This document shows positions 29,638 through 38,022 of a stretch of 64,000 bases of DNA, piece by piece. A program made the translations under genes and the position numbers. Source of the stretch: Companilactobacillus tucceti DSM 20183 (GTDB lineage Bacteria > Bacillota > Bacilli > Lactobacillales > Lactobacillaceae); assembly GCF_001434665.1 (NCBI RefSeq), contig NZ_AZDG01000004.1, forward strand, positions 62,001 to 126,000. Reading direction: 5' to 3'. The notes beneath the pieces are model-generated. The model ran no database searches. It saw only the letters and a list, made by a program, of their open reading frames with translations, and was not told the origin of the DNA. Numbering within the stretch: the stretch's first letter is position 1; each line of letters begins with the position of its first letter.

Positions 29638-30273
29638 TCACTTGATACCTTCATCATATTTTTTTAGATTATATTTTTGGATAACCCGAATAATTTTGCT
29701 CGTATACCCTGGATCGGTCGCATATCCGTCCGTTTGCAAAGCTACTGCTGCTTCTATGTAATCTTTAGAATGTATTACTTGCTGATATTGCTGGGAATTC
29801 CAAGTTGTTCCATTAACTAATAACTCAGCATGATCTTTCATAGATTCACGATAATCCGAATAAACTCTAAAGCGCCCGTTTATAGTTACCCATTGACCGT
29901 CAGTATATTCTTTAGTTTGCAATACCTTGGTGTTACTAGGATCTGATCCTTTGACACCAAAATAGTTATTGTAATCTTTTGCCAAAGTACTTCTTCCCCA
30001 ATCACTCTCAAGAATCGCTTGAGCAATTGTAATACTAGGTAAAACTCCGTATTCTTTTCCAAGATAAATCGCATATGGTGCAACTTTTTTAACAAAAGCA
30101 TTATGTTCAGTTTCAACTTGTTCAGTCTGTGCTTCTTGCTTATATTCACTATATCTACGAAATCCAAAAACTCCTGCACCTAACAAGATGATAATCGTCA
30201 AAAAAATGATCAGAGGTTGATTATATTTATTTTTACGACGCCTACGTCGATTATAATTTCTTTTTTGTGGCAA
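29638..30273 (-). CDS. Membrane-anchored glycoside hydrolase family 73 (glucosaminidase)
   Basis: 211 residues from a TTG start with AAGGA 9 bases upstream. A longer ORF reaching 30429 would overlap the divergent gene at 30365. The N-terminus is very basic (RRRRRK), then one membrane helix (about 20-38), so it is a type II anchored protein. The catalytic domain has the GH73 features ITIAQAILESDWGRS (Glu general acid) and NNYFGVKG, and ends with a TDGYATDPGYTSKI signature. It cleaves peptidoglycan, probably in cell separation. Confidence 0.9.
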   Translation of the reverse strand: MPQKRNYNRRRRRKNKYNQPLIIFLTIIILLGAGVFGFRRYSEYKQEAQTEQVETEHNAFVKKVAPYAIYLGKEYGVLPSITIAQAILESDWGRSTLAKDYNNYFGVKGSDPSNTKVLQTKEYTDGQWVTINGRFRVYSDYRESMKDHAELLVNGTTWNSQQYQQVIHSKDYIEAAVALQTDGYATDPGYTSKIIRVIQKYNLKKYDEGIK

Positions 30274-30364
30274 TCTCTTAAGTCCTTTTTTGTTATTGTA
30301 ATCATTATAGCCGATAGTTTTGAAAAAATTATGACAAAATAGAATATATGAGAGGAGTTTTACA

Positions 30365-30658
30365 ATGAGCACAAATGAAATCAAACAAGTTTTATCCACA
30401 ATAATCGATCCCGACATGGAAATTGACATCGTTAACTTAGGATTAATTTACAATATCGAATTGAGCGACACTATTTGTAAAATTACGATGACCATGCCAA
30501 CAAGAAGTTGCCAGTATGGGGAAAGTATTGTTGATAAAATAAAAAAAACCATCGAAAATCTCGATGGCGTAACTCAATGCAATATAAACTTAGTCTGGAC
30601 ACCAGCTTGGACTAAAGAAAAGATGACAAAATTAGCTCGTTTGTCTTTGGGTATGTAA
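30365..30658 (+). CDS. Metal-sulfur cluster assembly factor (DUF59/MIP18 family)
   Basis: 97 residues of a single DUF59 domain. It has the D-P-D-M-E-I-D-I-V-N-L-G-L-I-Y start and one Cys in MPTRSCQYG at the place of the family's T-x-x-G-C-P loop. Members such as SufT and PaaD help to load Fe-S clusters. AGGAG precedes the ATG. The 3' 27 bases overlap the convergent MFS gene. Confidence 0.9.
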   Translation: MSTNEIKQVLSTIIDPDMEIDIVNLGLIYNIELSDTICKITMTMPTRSCQYGESIVDKIKKTIENLDGVTQCNINLVWTPAWTKEKMTKLARLSLGM

Positions 30659-31828
30659 TCGATAATATAAAATCCAAATTAACAGAGCACTCATTTCAAT
30701 AATCGCTCCGAATAAAAAAATCGACTTATAACCAAAGCCGCTGGAGATTATTGCGGCAGAAATCGGGCCTACAACACTTCCCATGGATTGTGCAGACTGA
30801 TTAAAGCTAAAAATCCTGCCAAACATAAAACTAGGAACCGTTTGAACCGTCATAACTTGTAAGGCCGGTAAAAGCGCCGCATCAGTTATTCCAACTAATA
30901 ATCTAAAAAAAGCTAGTTGCCAAACATTTTGAATCAGACTTGTCATCACTAAACATAAAACCGCTAACCCCATAAAGATAATCAAACTTTTTGGAGCCCC
31001 AATTTTATCCAGAATTCCACCGACAAGTCCCGCCATAATAATAGTGGCTAGGCCAGGCATTGCTGCTACTAACCCTGTTGTTATATTTAAGTTATAACCA
31101 ATGGGCAAAATTTCTTTAACTAACAAACTGATCATCGGCGTAACCGAAGCAATTGTGACTTGAATAGCAAAAAGACTAGTCAATAAAGCAAAGAAAAATC
31201 CCCAACCAATACGAGCCATTTCAGGTTTTAATGGTCGTAATTCATCCCTAGTAATGGGATGAAAATCTTCTTTAACCAAAATTAGGGTTGTAACGAAAAC
31301 TATCCCCATAACAACACTAGTAACAAAAAAGGCCTCACGATATCCAGTTATTGCGACAAGAAATCCACCAATAACTGGACCTATCAAAGTACCGGTTATA
31401 CTTCCAGTAACTAATTTACTCATTGATTTGCCACGAATATTTTCAGGAACACTTGTAGATATAAGTGCGTTGGCATTATTTATGTACCCCGAAAAAACAC
31501 CTTGAAGGCTTCTAAATAGTAGAACACACCATACATTTGGTGATAATCCAACTAAAAGAATCGTTAACGTCATAATTCCAGAGGCCCTTAAGCACATTAA
31601 CTTACGTCCTTTTTGATCAGCTAATTTACCCCAAAAAGGAGCCGCCAACGCTTTAAAAAAATAAGTTAAAGAAAAGGCCAAGGCGCCATACATATTACTC
31701 TGAGAACGAGTAAATTCACCTAATGTATCTATAAACAAAACTATAAAGGGCAAAGTCATAGCATTTCCCATATCTATGAGCATGCTACCAAACCATAAAA
31801 CTTTAAAGTTTCTCTTCCAATTTTCCAT
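30632..31828 (-). CDS. MFS efflux transporter (DHA1, MdtG/TetA-like)
   Basis: 398 residues, twelve predicted helices. The cytoplasmic loop 2-3 motif A reads GKLADQKGRKLM, and motif C of drug/proton antiporters is visible as GTLIGPVIGGFL. The subfamily exports drugs or sugar phosphates. A 130-base gap with the cspA terminator lies upstream, so it is probably transcribed alone. Its end overlaps the convergent Fe-S factor gene. Confidence 0.88.
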   Translation of the reverse strand: MENWKRNFKVLWFGSMLIDMGNAMTLPFIVLFIDTLGEFTRSQSNMYGALAFSLTYFFKALAAPFWGKLADQKGRKLMCLRASGIMTLTILLVGLSPNVWCVLLFRSLQGVFSGYINNANALISTSVPENIRGKSMSKLVTGSITGTLIGPVIGGFLVAITGYREAFFVTSVVMGIVFVTTLILVKEDFHPITRDELRPLKPEMARIGWGFFFALLTSLFAIQVTIASVTPMISLLVKEILPIGYNLNITTGLVAAMPGLATIIMAGLVGGILDKIGAPKSLIIFMGLAVLCLVMTSLIQNVWQLAFFRLLVGITDAALLPALQVMTVQTVPSFMFGRIFSFNQSAQSMGSVVGPISAAIISSGFGYKSIFLFGAIIEMSALLIWILYYRLHTQRQTS

Positions 31829-31908
31829 ATAATAACCTCACATGAAAAATATTTTAAGATAGTTATGTATACGAAATATTTAATTTTTGTAAATTTATTA
31901 TTTAGAAC

Positions 31909-31940
31909 AAAAAAAGCCGACTCATATGAGTCGGCTTTTA
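31909..31940 (-). terminator. Terminator of cspA
   Basis: AAAAAAGCCGACTCAT / ATGAGTCGGCTTTTA, a 12-bp stem with A- and T-runs, 19 bases after the cspA stop. Confidence 0.93.
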
Positions 31941-31958
31941 AAACATTATTATAAGTTA

Positions 31959-32159
31959 TTATGCCTTAACAACGTTTGATGCTTGTGGTCCGCGATCGCT
32001 ATCTTCGATATCGAATGTAACGGCTTGACCTTCTTCCAAAGTCTTGTAACCGTCGCCTTGGATTGCTGAGAAATGTACGAATACATCACTACCATCCTCG
32101 CGTGTAATAAAACCATAACCTTTTTCGGCGTTAAACCATTTAACTGTTCCGTGTTCCAT
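31959..32159 (-). CDS. cspA: Cold-shock protein
   Basis: 66 residues of a single cold-shock OB fold. RNP1 (KGYGFITRE) and RNP2 (VFVHFSAI) are intact. It melts RNA structure and acts as an RNA chaperone. A GGAGGA ribosome site lies 10 bases upstream. The predicted start of transcription gives a leader of about 110 bases, in keeping with temperature-dependent control of csp mRNAs. Confidence 0.97.
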   Translation of the reverse strand: MEHGTVKWFNAEKGYGFITREDGSDVFVHFSAIQGDGYKTLEEGQAVTFDIEDSDRGPQASNVVKA

Positions 32160-32276
32160 CAGACTGTTCCTCCTGATAATTCATATATTTGTGCATTATT
32201 TCGTGGTACATCATGGAAGAAAGTCTTCAGAAACCAAAACCATTCGAACCATTAACCATTCAAAAATACAACATTT

Positions 32277-32305
32277 ATTCTAACATGGATTTCGGCGCTT
32301 TACAA
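32277..32305 (-). promoter_or_regulatory. cspA promoter with long leader
   Basis: On the minus strand a -35 TTGTAA (32300-32305) and a -10 TAGAAT (32277-32282) are separated by exactly 17 bp. The -35 lies within an inverted repeat GCGCTGTAA / TTGTAAAGCGC. Transcription from here leaves roughly 110 bases before the cspA ATG. Confidence 0.6.
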
Positions 32306-32341
32306 TCATTACAGCGCAAACTCCTAAAATAATTCGGATTT

Positions 32342-33253
32342 TTAAAATTCTACCTGATTATGATAAGGGATAGAATTTTGTGCACCCTTCTCTTGAACCG
32401 TGATTGAAGATGCTTTATTAGCAAATCTCATAGCACCCACCAAATTATCCAAATCTTTATTTAGTTGTGATGCTAAATATCCAATAAATGTATCTCCGGC
32501 AGCTGTTGTATCAACAGCCTTTACCTTAAATGCATCGACAAATCCATAACTGTGGTCTTCTAATGAATAGAATGAACCTTTAGAACCAACTGTGATCAAG
32601 ACAATTTCGATACCCATCTCATGCATCTTATCAGCAGCAGCTATCATAGAGGCTTCATCGACTACCTTAATACCTGTAATAGCTTCAGCTTCAGTTTCAT
32701 TAGGAGCAATAATATCAGTTAATTTAAGCAATTCAGCCGGAATATCTTGCTTAGCTGGAGCTGGATTTAAAATCGTTAAGACATTATTTTCTTTAGCAAT
32801 CTTAAATGCTTCTGTAATTGCAGGAATCGGTACTTCAAATTGAGCAATTAGACAATCAGCTTCACTTATTGCATTAGCCGCATCGTCAATATCTTTGGTT
32901 GTGACCGCTTGATTTGCTCCTCCGTAAATCAAGATACTATTCTGACCATGTTCGTCTAATAGTATATATGCTTTACCTGTTCCAGCTTTATCGTCAATTG
33001 TAACATGATCAATATTTAATCCATCATTTTTAAATGTATCCATCATAAAATCAGCGGCATGATCTTTACCAATTTTAGCTATAAAAGATGTTTCAGAACC
33101 TGCACGAGCTGCTGCAATAGCTTGGTTTGCTCCTTTACCACCACCGGCAATAGAACGATCGTGCATCGCCATAGTCTCACCTGGTAATGGAAGTCTTTCG
33201 ATATTTAGAATCGTATCAATATTAATTGATCCTAATACAACTATTTTTTTCAT
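32342..33253 (-). CDS. rbsK: Ribokinase
   Basis: 303 residues, PfkB family. The N-terminal GSINIDTI and GGKGANQAIAAAR signatures bind ribose, and the catalytic Asp is in VDTTAAGDTFIGY. It phosphorylates D-ribose at O5. It follows rbsD by 18 bases. No ribose transporter gene is present in the window. Confidence 0.96.
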   Translation of the reverse strand: MKKIVVLGSINIDTILNIERLPLPGETMAMHDRSIAGGGKGANQAIAAARAGSETSFIAKIGKDHAADFMMDTFKNDGLNIDHVTIDDKAGTGKAYILLDEHGQNSILIYGGANQAVTTKDIDDAANAISEADCLIAQFEVPIPAITEAFKIAKENNVLTILNPAPAKQDIPAELLKLTDIIAPNETEAEAITGIKVVDEASMIAAADKMHEMGIEIVLITVGSKGSFYSLEDHSYGFVDAFKVKAVDTTAAGDTFIGYLASQLNKDLDNLVGAMRFANKASSITVQEKGAQNSIPYHNQVEF

Positions 33254-33271
33254 GTAAATCCCTCTCAGTAA

Positions 33272-33667
33272 TTAAAATACAACGCCACTTTCCAAAATAA
33301 TGTTGGAATAAGGTGTTTCTTCACCAGTACGAACAAAAGCCTTAGTAGTTTTCAAATCTTTTTTCATTTGATCGTGTGGAATAAATTCAATTGGTGTATC
33401 ACCAACAGCATCTTTCACTGCCTTGAGTTGTTCTGGGTTTTGCAATTTTATTTCTTCAGCTAAGTATACCTTTTGAACTTGTAATTCGCTCAAAATATTT
33501 TCAAGAACTTGTATGAAACTAGGAAGTCCGGCTTCTACAGCTAAATCAATTTTTTCTGTACCCTCAGGTACTGGCATTCCTGCATCTCCAATACTTAATG
33601 TATCAAAATGCCCCATTTGAGCTATGACACGTGAAATATTAGAATTAATAACTCTTGTCTTTTTCAT
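33272..33667 (-). CDS. rbsD: D-ribose pyranase
   Basis: 131 residues starting [20 protein letters not shown]. The inner ATG is chosen because AAAGGTGA precedes it and because the family starts here; an ATG 34 codons upstream would run across the promoter and cre box. The conserved His of [16 protein letters not shown] is the catalytic residue. The enzyme converts pyranose to furanose forms of ribose for RbsK. Confidence 0.95.
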   Translation of the reverse strand: MKKTRVINSNISRVIAQMGHFDTLSIGDAGMPVPEGTEKIDLAVEAGLPSFIQVLENILSELQVQKVYLAEEIKLQNPEQLKAVKDAVGDTPIEFIPHDQMKKDLKTTKAFVRTGEETPYSNIILESGVVF

Positions 33668-33685
33668 GAAATAGTCACCTTTTTC

Positions 33686-33699
33686 TGTAATCGTTTCCA
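33686..33699 (-). promoter_or_regulatory. cre (CcpA) box of rbsDK
   Basis: TGTAATCGTTTCCA matches the cre consensus TGWNANCGNTNWCA at 13 of 14 positions. It lies just downstream of a minus-strand promoter (-35 TTTACT, 17 bp, -10 TAGAAT at about 33706-33711), the position at which CcpA-HPr(Ser-P) blocks transcription. Confidence 0.7.
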
Positions 33700-33841
33700 T
33701 TAATATTCTAACATCATAAATTTTGTTAGTAAATAGATTTTGGTAAATTGGTACGCTCCAATTTATCAAAATAATTTATTGCTTGAATTAAGGAATAAAG
33801 CTATCCTTATTAGAGATAATATAGATTAAGGATATTTTTAA

Positions 33842-35242
33842 ATGAAACGAACAACAAAATTAAGCTTTTATTTTATTTTATTTATCGTTTTTGGACTAAT
33901 CGGTTATTGGATGCCGCTTACCGGAGATGATCTTAACTGGGGCAGTTATTGGGGAAATAACTATTTCCCTCAAGGACACTTCCTTACATATGATGGCCGC
34001 TATCTGGGAGACTTATTAGTCATCGTCATGACAAAAGTCAAACCAGTAGCATTTGTCGCCTATGGTTTATTCTCGACATTGATCGTTTTTATGATTCAAA
34101 AGATCAAAGATCAATTAAGTAAACCGAAATTTATTGGTTTATTCACCGCATCGATCATGGCCATCTTCTTGATAATTTCTCCAAAGTCAATATTTAGACA
34201 AACTTTGGGATGGCACGCTGGATTCGCCAATTACGTTCCATCAGTTATTTTTCCACTACTTTTGATATATTTATTCATTAAAAATTATGATAAAAAAGAA
34301 GTCCATTATTATAGAACTATTACCTTCTTAACATTTTTAGCTTCTATATTAACGCAACTATTTGCTGAACATATGACACTTCTAAACTGCTTCATCAGTG
34401 TTGTAATTTGGTTATTCTTTAGAAATCATTTTTACGATGGTGCAAAAAAACTATTCAATTATATTTTATTAGGTAATTTCATTGGTGCCATTCTAATGTT
34501 CATTAACGGTGCCTACATGAAAATATTGATTGGTAAAGATAGCTACCGTAATGTTACTGGTTCAGGTGCTGGCGATACTATTATTGGGTACATGCGCCAT
34601 ACATACACACCAAAGTTTTTAGCATTAATTGCTCTTGCCGCTATAATTTTCATCGGTGCTGTTATCTTTTATACATATCACTTAAAAGACTTTAAACGTA
34701 AGATGGTAAACTACACTTTATTAGCATTTGCAGCTATTGCTGTTCTTCCATTCGTCGTTGTATCACCATTTGGTTCCAGATGTATGTTTGCTAGTTTTGT
34801 TTTTTGCGCAGCTATAATAGCTATAAATCTCGACATAATTACAGAGCGCTTCGAAAAATTTCTTCTTCCATTGATGACGATTATTTTCTTGATCGTTGGT
34901 ATAAGAATGGATTATCTAGCACATGACTATGGTCACAGTTTCAATACTTCAATCGACTATACTAACTATCAGAATACAGTTAAACGTGATACCTACTATA
35001 GGTTACAGTATCGTGATACTAACTATATATGGTTGCCAGCTCCAGTTGAAAATGATGCTGTTTATAATTCTTTATATGTTCGTCATCCTGATCGTAAATT
35101 TGTCGCTATCAATTATTGGGATTGGACAGACGCAATGCGTAAGGCTAAATCCAAGGCTTCAAATGGAGATAACTTGATGAAAGAATTTGATAAGCAAATC
35201 AAAACTAAAGTTAAACTTATCAATGAAAAAAATGACAGATAA
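33842..35242 (+). CDS. DUF6056-type polytopic membrane protein (GT-C-like)
   Basis: 466 residues, about ten to eleven hydrophobic helices, then a C-terminal soluble tail of about 100 residues. After the first helix it has M-P-L-T-G-D-D-L-N-W, whose acidic pair is placed as in GT-C-type lipid-linked sugar transferases. The match to DUF6056/GtrII-like proteins is by overall pattern. It probably decorates wall polymers, but the acceptor is unknown. AAGGA lies about 10 bases before the ATG. A family C repeat follows its stop. Confidence 0.7.
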   Translation: MKRTTKLSFYFILFIVFGLIGYWMPLTGDDLNWGSYWGNNYFPQGHFLTYDGRYLGDLLVIVMTKVKPVAFVAYGLFSTLIVFMIQKIKDQLSKPKFIGLFTASIMAIFLIISPKSIFRQTLGWHAGFANYVPSVIFPLLLIYLFIKNYDKKEVHYYRTITFLTFLASILTQLFAEHMTLLNCFISVVIWLFFRNHFYDGAKKLFNYILLGNFIGAILMFINGAYMKILIGKDSYRNVTGSGAGDTIIGYMRHTYTPKFLALIALAAIIFIGAVIFYTYHLKDFKRKMVNYTLLAFAAIAVLPFVVVSPFGSRCMFASFVFCAAIIAINLDIITERFEKFLLPLMTIIFLIVGIRMDYLAHDYGHSFNTSIDYTNYQNTVKRDTYYRLQYRDTNYIWLPAPVENDAVYNSLYVRHPDRKFVAINYWDWTDAMRKAKSKASNGDNLMKEFDKQIKTKVKLINEKNDR

Positions 35243-35249
35243 AATAAGG

Positions 35250-35380
35250 GAGTGTGACAAAAGGCGGTTTGCCACCGGAGCATAGCCTAGAGACACGAAT
35301 GATTGGCACTATCAATCATTTGTGGTTCGTAGCTATGTGGAGGTTGCAGCTTTTTGTTGCACGTTTAGGATATAAAAGTT
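35250..35380 (+). repeat. Family C hairpin repeat, full copy 1
   Basis: Outer arms 35252-35264 (GTGTGACAAAAGG) and 35350-35362 enclose a small hairpin (GCGGTTTGCCACCG) and a long branch closed by CATAGC / GCTATG with a CGAATGATTG / CAATCATT stem. The tail ACGTTTAGG plus ATATAAAAG matches the other copies. A terminator follows at 35395-35428. Confidence 0.75.
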
Positions 35381-35394
35381 CGTAGACGAAAATA

Positions 35395-35428
35395 GGGGTT
35401 GTGACTTATGTCACGACCCCTTATTTTA
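35395..35428 (+). terminator. Terminator module of the family C repeat
   Basis: GGGGTTGTGAC / GTCACGACCCC with a 4-base loop followed by TTATTTTAT. A close relative of it follows copy 3 (58584-58614), so the terminator travels with the element. Also placed to end the XRE gene transcript from the other strand. Confidence 0.85.
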
Positions 35429-35464
35429 TCTAAGTGTAAAAGATATGTTTTATTTTGTATAATC

Positions 35465-35740
35465 TCATTCAAAACTCACAATCAACTTCTTATTCAAAGC
35501 CGAAGCTACTTTACTTAAAGTATCGATACTCGTATTTTCACAGTTTTCAATTCTTGCAACTGTTGATTGAGGAACTTTAACGCGGGCTGCCAATTCAGAC
35601 TGAGTAATACCAGCCTCTCTTCTAGTTTCTATTACTAAAGTTGCCACGTCTAATTTAACTTTTTCAATTTCAAATGAAATCTTGGCTTGAGGATTATGTG
35701 CCTGTTCTTCCAATAACCGTTCAAACTTTTCTCTTTTCAT
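35465..35740 (-). CDS. XRE-family regulator, HigA/antitoxin-like, without a toxin
   Basis: 91 residues starting MKREKFERLLEEQ; the upstream ATG at 35812 lacks a ribosome site, while GGATGGGGA precedes this one. The C-terminal half is a helix-turn-helix (EAGITQSELAARVKVPQSTVARIE) as in HigA-type antitoxins. No RelE/HigB-type toxin gene is visible on either side. It may be an orphan antitoxin or a stand-alone regulator. Confidence 0.8.
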   Translation of the reverse strand: MKREKFERLLEEQAHNPQAKISFEIEKVKLDVATLVIETRREAGITQSELAARVKVPQSTVARIENCENTSIDTLSKVASALNKKLIVSFE

Positions 35741-35982
35741 GATTTCCCCATCCTCTTTAGCAATATATAACTTTAATATAAACTGTTTTACTTTATTATC
35801 CACTTTAATCATACATTGTTTATACTAAATTTTAAAAGAATCATTAATGTTATTTGATAATTTTAGCGAACCGTTTTATGGTACAATTATTGGTTATATT
35901 ACGTTATAATTCACTTCATCAAATGGGGGCATTCACTTTTTAAGTATATATCATTCTATATAAAGTTTCTTTTAAATTCAAG

Positions 35983-36022
35983 AAAAAAGGGAAATTTCAT
36001 AAAAATGAAATTTCCCTTTTTA
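35983..36022 (-). terminator. Terminator of the sulfotransferase gene
   Basis: AAAAAAGGGAAATTTCAT / ATGAAATTTCCCTTTTTA, a perfect 12-bp core with A- and T-runs, directly after the stop codon. Symmetric; it could also end a plus-strand transcript. Confidence 0.93.
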
Positions 36023-37675
36023 TTATTTATTAACATCAAATACATAATTATTTGAATAAAATGGTACTCGATAAGCTCTATATGCATATGCTTTTGAAGC
36101 AGCGTTCTTTACAGTAACATTGAATACTTGATTTCCATCAGCATCTACCTCAATAATGTTACTCTCATCACCATTTTTCTTAAATCCAAAATCGATTAAA
36201 GTATTTCCATTAGATTCTCTCTGTGCATACCCAATAATACTTGTAAAATTATCTTTTCCCAAACTCTTACCATAAGACCAAGTTTGATCAATCGTCATTT
36301 TTTTAGTATCAATATGGTATTGAACTGCCTGAGAATATTTACCCGAAGTTTTCTTATTACCATTGGTTACATTGATATTATTATCATATAAAATAACATC
36401 CTCACTATTTCCAGAATGTTTCAACACATATAATCCATGTTGTCCACCGGTAATAGTGGTTCCCTTTGTTGGTGTAAGAATCTTATCTCGATATTTCTTA
36501 GGCCATGTAGCCTTAGCTTTACCACTATAGATCCAAATTATTTTATTAGTTTTATAATCAAGCTTTAAAATCATATCCTGATTGCGCCCAGAAATAATAA
36601 TACTATTGTCTGATTTGTCATAATCCACAGCATTTTGATGGAACCAATCTATCTTCTTATCTGTGCCAGCTTTGTAATCTTTATACATTGAACTTGGCAA
36701 AATCTTCTTTAGATCGATAACTTTTACTACTTTTCCGGTCTTATGAGAAATTTGAACCATGACATCTTCTTTGTATTTTGAACCATCACTAACTGTTGCC
36801 AATAAATCGTGATTAGGTAACTCCAATAAATCATGATGAATTACAGTAGTTTCATCTTTAGCATTACCAGAATCATTTGATTTAGTACTTGAACTAAAGC
36901 TGTATTCTTTATAAATACGCCCTAAAACATCAGTTTCAATCAAATCATTATAAACATCTGAACTCGTCTTCTTCTTAGTTAAAATTAACATATGTCCGTT
37001 CGATATTTGCTCGATCGTATGTTGTGAATAGTTAGTTGAATACCATCTAACTTCACCATCAGCGTCAATGGCAAATGGTTCTTTAGTTGTTCTATTGATG
37101 ATCGTCAATTTATTATCACCAATATCCATTTTGGACTTATCATTCTTAGAGACTGTTACTTTAGCATTTTTAATATACTTAGGTAAAGAACCTGTTTTAA
37201 TATTTAAGGTTTTCGTTTCACTAGTACCGTCTTTGTACTTAGCCGTAATTGTAACGGTATTATTATAATTTGCATATAAGCCAACTATTGGCACTTGGTG
37301 AGTCTTAGAATATCCTCCATTGACTTTATTAGTCAAACTGGTGTTATCACTTTTACCCTCAACTGTATAAGTGATCTTAGCAGCTTTATTAGTGTGAAAT
37401 ATAACTAATGCGCTCAAAGGAGAAGTTTTATATGGATTTACTTTCATATATGGATTATCCAAAGTATATGAAGTATTTTTAACTTTCTCTTGGTATTTTT
37501 TATTAAGTTCCTTTTGAGAATTCTCTCTTGTTTTAATTAGCTTTGAACCAATATTTTTCTTGATCTGTTCCGTAGTTAATACGCCATTATCACTTGAACC
37601 ATTTTTAGAGCAAGCGACTATAACTAACGAAAAACAGGCTAATAATACAATTAGTATCGGTAACTTCTTTTTCAT
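36023..37675 (-). CDS. Aryl-sulfate sulfotransferase-family lipoprotein
   Basis: 550 residues starting MKKKLPILIVLLACF with lipobox IVAC, so it is anchored to the outer face of the membrane. An upstream in-frame ATG lacks a ribosome site; AAGGA lies 6 bases before this one. An Ig-like N-terminal domain (about 90-180) is followed by a six-bladed ASST propeller. His residues expected in the active site are seen in V-I-H-H-D-L-L-E-L and W-F-H-Q-N-A-V-D-Y. PAPS-independent enzymes of this family move sulfate from one phenol to another. The family is uncommon in fermentative lactobacilli outside a few groups. Confidence 0.82.
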   Translation of the reverse strand: MKKKLPILIVLLACFSLVIVACSKNGSSDNGVLTTEQIKKNIGSKLIKTRENSQKELNKKYQEKVKNTSYTLDNPYMKVNPYKTSPLSALVIFHTNKAAKITYTVEGKSDNTSLTNKVNGGYSKTHQVPIVGLYANYNNTVTITAKYKDGTSETKTLNIKTGSLPKYIKNAKVTVSKNDKSKMDIGDNKLTIINRTTKEPFAIDADGEVRWYSTNYSQHTIEQISNGHMLILTKKKTSSDVYNDLIETDVLGRIYKEYSFSSSTKSNDSGNAKDETTVIHHDLLELPNHDLLATVSDGSKYKEDVMVQISHKTGKVVKVIDLKKILPSSMYKDYKAGTDKKIDWFHQNAVDYDKSDNSIIISGRNQDMILKLDYKTNKIIWIYSGKAKATWPKKYRDKILTPTKGTTITGGQHGLYVLKHSGNSEDVILYDNNINVTNGNKKTSGKYSQAVQYHIDTKKMTIDQTWSYGKSLGKDNFTSIIGYAQRESNGNTLIDFGFKKNGDESNIIEVDADGNQVFNVTVKNAASKAYAYRAYRVPFYSNNYVFDVNK

Positions 37676-37806
37676 TATGTCCTTCTTTCCCTCGTTTTTA
37701 TTTCCCAAAACATATAAATAGTTTAATTATAAAATGTTGGCATATAGTCAATGTTTTATGAAGATTTTATGAACTCAAGGGGTTTGTGACATGATTATTT
37801 TTTTAG

Positions 37807-37853
37807 TGTGCTGTTTGAGTGTGGAAAGTAACATGGCTTTTTTAGCTTAAAAC
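37807..37853 (-). repeat. Decayed 3'-half copy of family B
   Basis: On the minus strand TTTTAAGCTAAAAAAGCCAT followed by TACTTTCCACACT parallels the 3' half of the neighbouring full copy (TTTAAGCGGAAAAAGCTAT then TCTTTTCGCG). It lies about 60 bases beyond that copy, in the same order. Confidence 0.5.
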
Positions 37854-37912
37854 AATATCACATAACAATCTAAAATTGTATTTCTCTTTTTTCCCATATA
37901 TGCGGTATAAAC

Positions 37913-38021
37913 GCGAAAAGAAACATAGCTTTTTCCGCTTAAAGCAAACAGGCCTAACAATCCTTTGGATTGCTAGGCCTGTTTGCCTTAATGCTCGAAA
38001 GCTGAACATGTTTCTTTTCGC
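37913..38021 (-). repeat. Long covarying hairpin, family B copy 2
   Basis: A perfect 14-bp outer stem (37913-37926 with 38008-38021) and an inner stem of 19 of 20 pairs (37944-37963 with 37967-37986) flank the same internal-loop segments as copy 1, although both stems differ in sequence from copy 1. It begins at the SLAP gene's TAG stop (TAG AGCG). Confidence 0.85.
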
Positions 38022-38022
38022 T

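Noticed and set aside
30274-30429. 52-codon N-terminal extension of the GH73 gene
   Set aside because: It overlaps the divergent Fe-S factor gene and its promoter; a TTG with AAGGA at 30273 gives a normal anchor-protein start.
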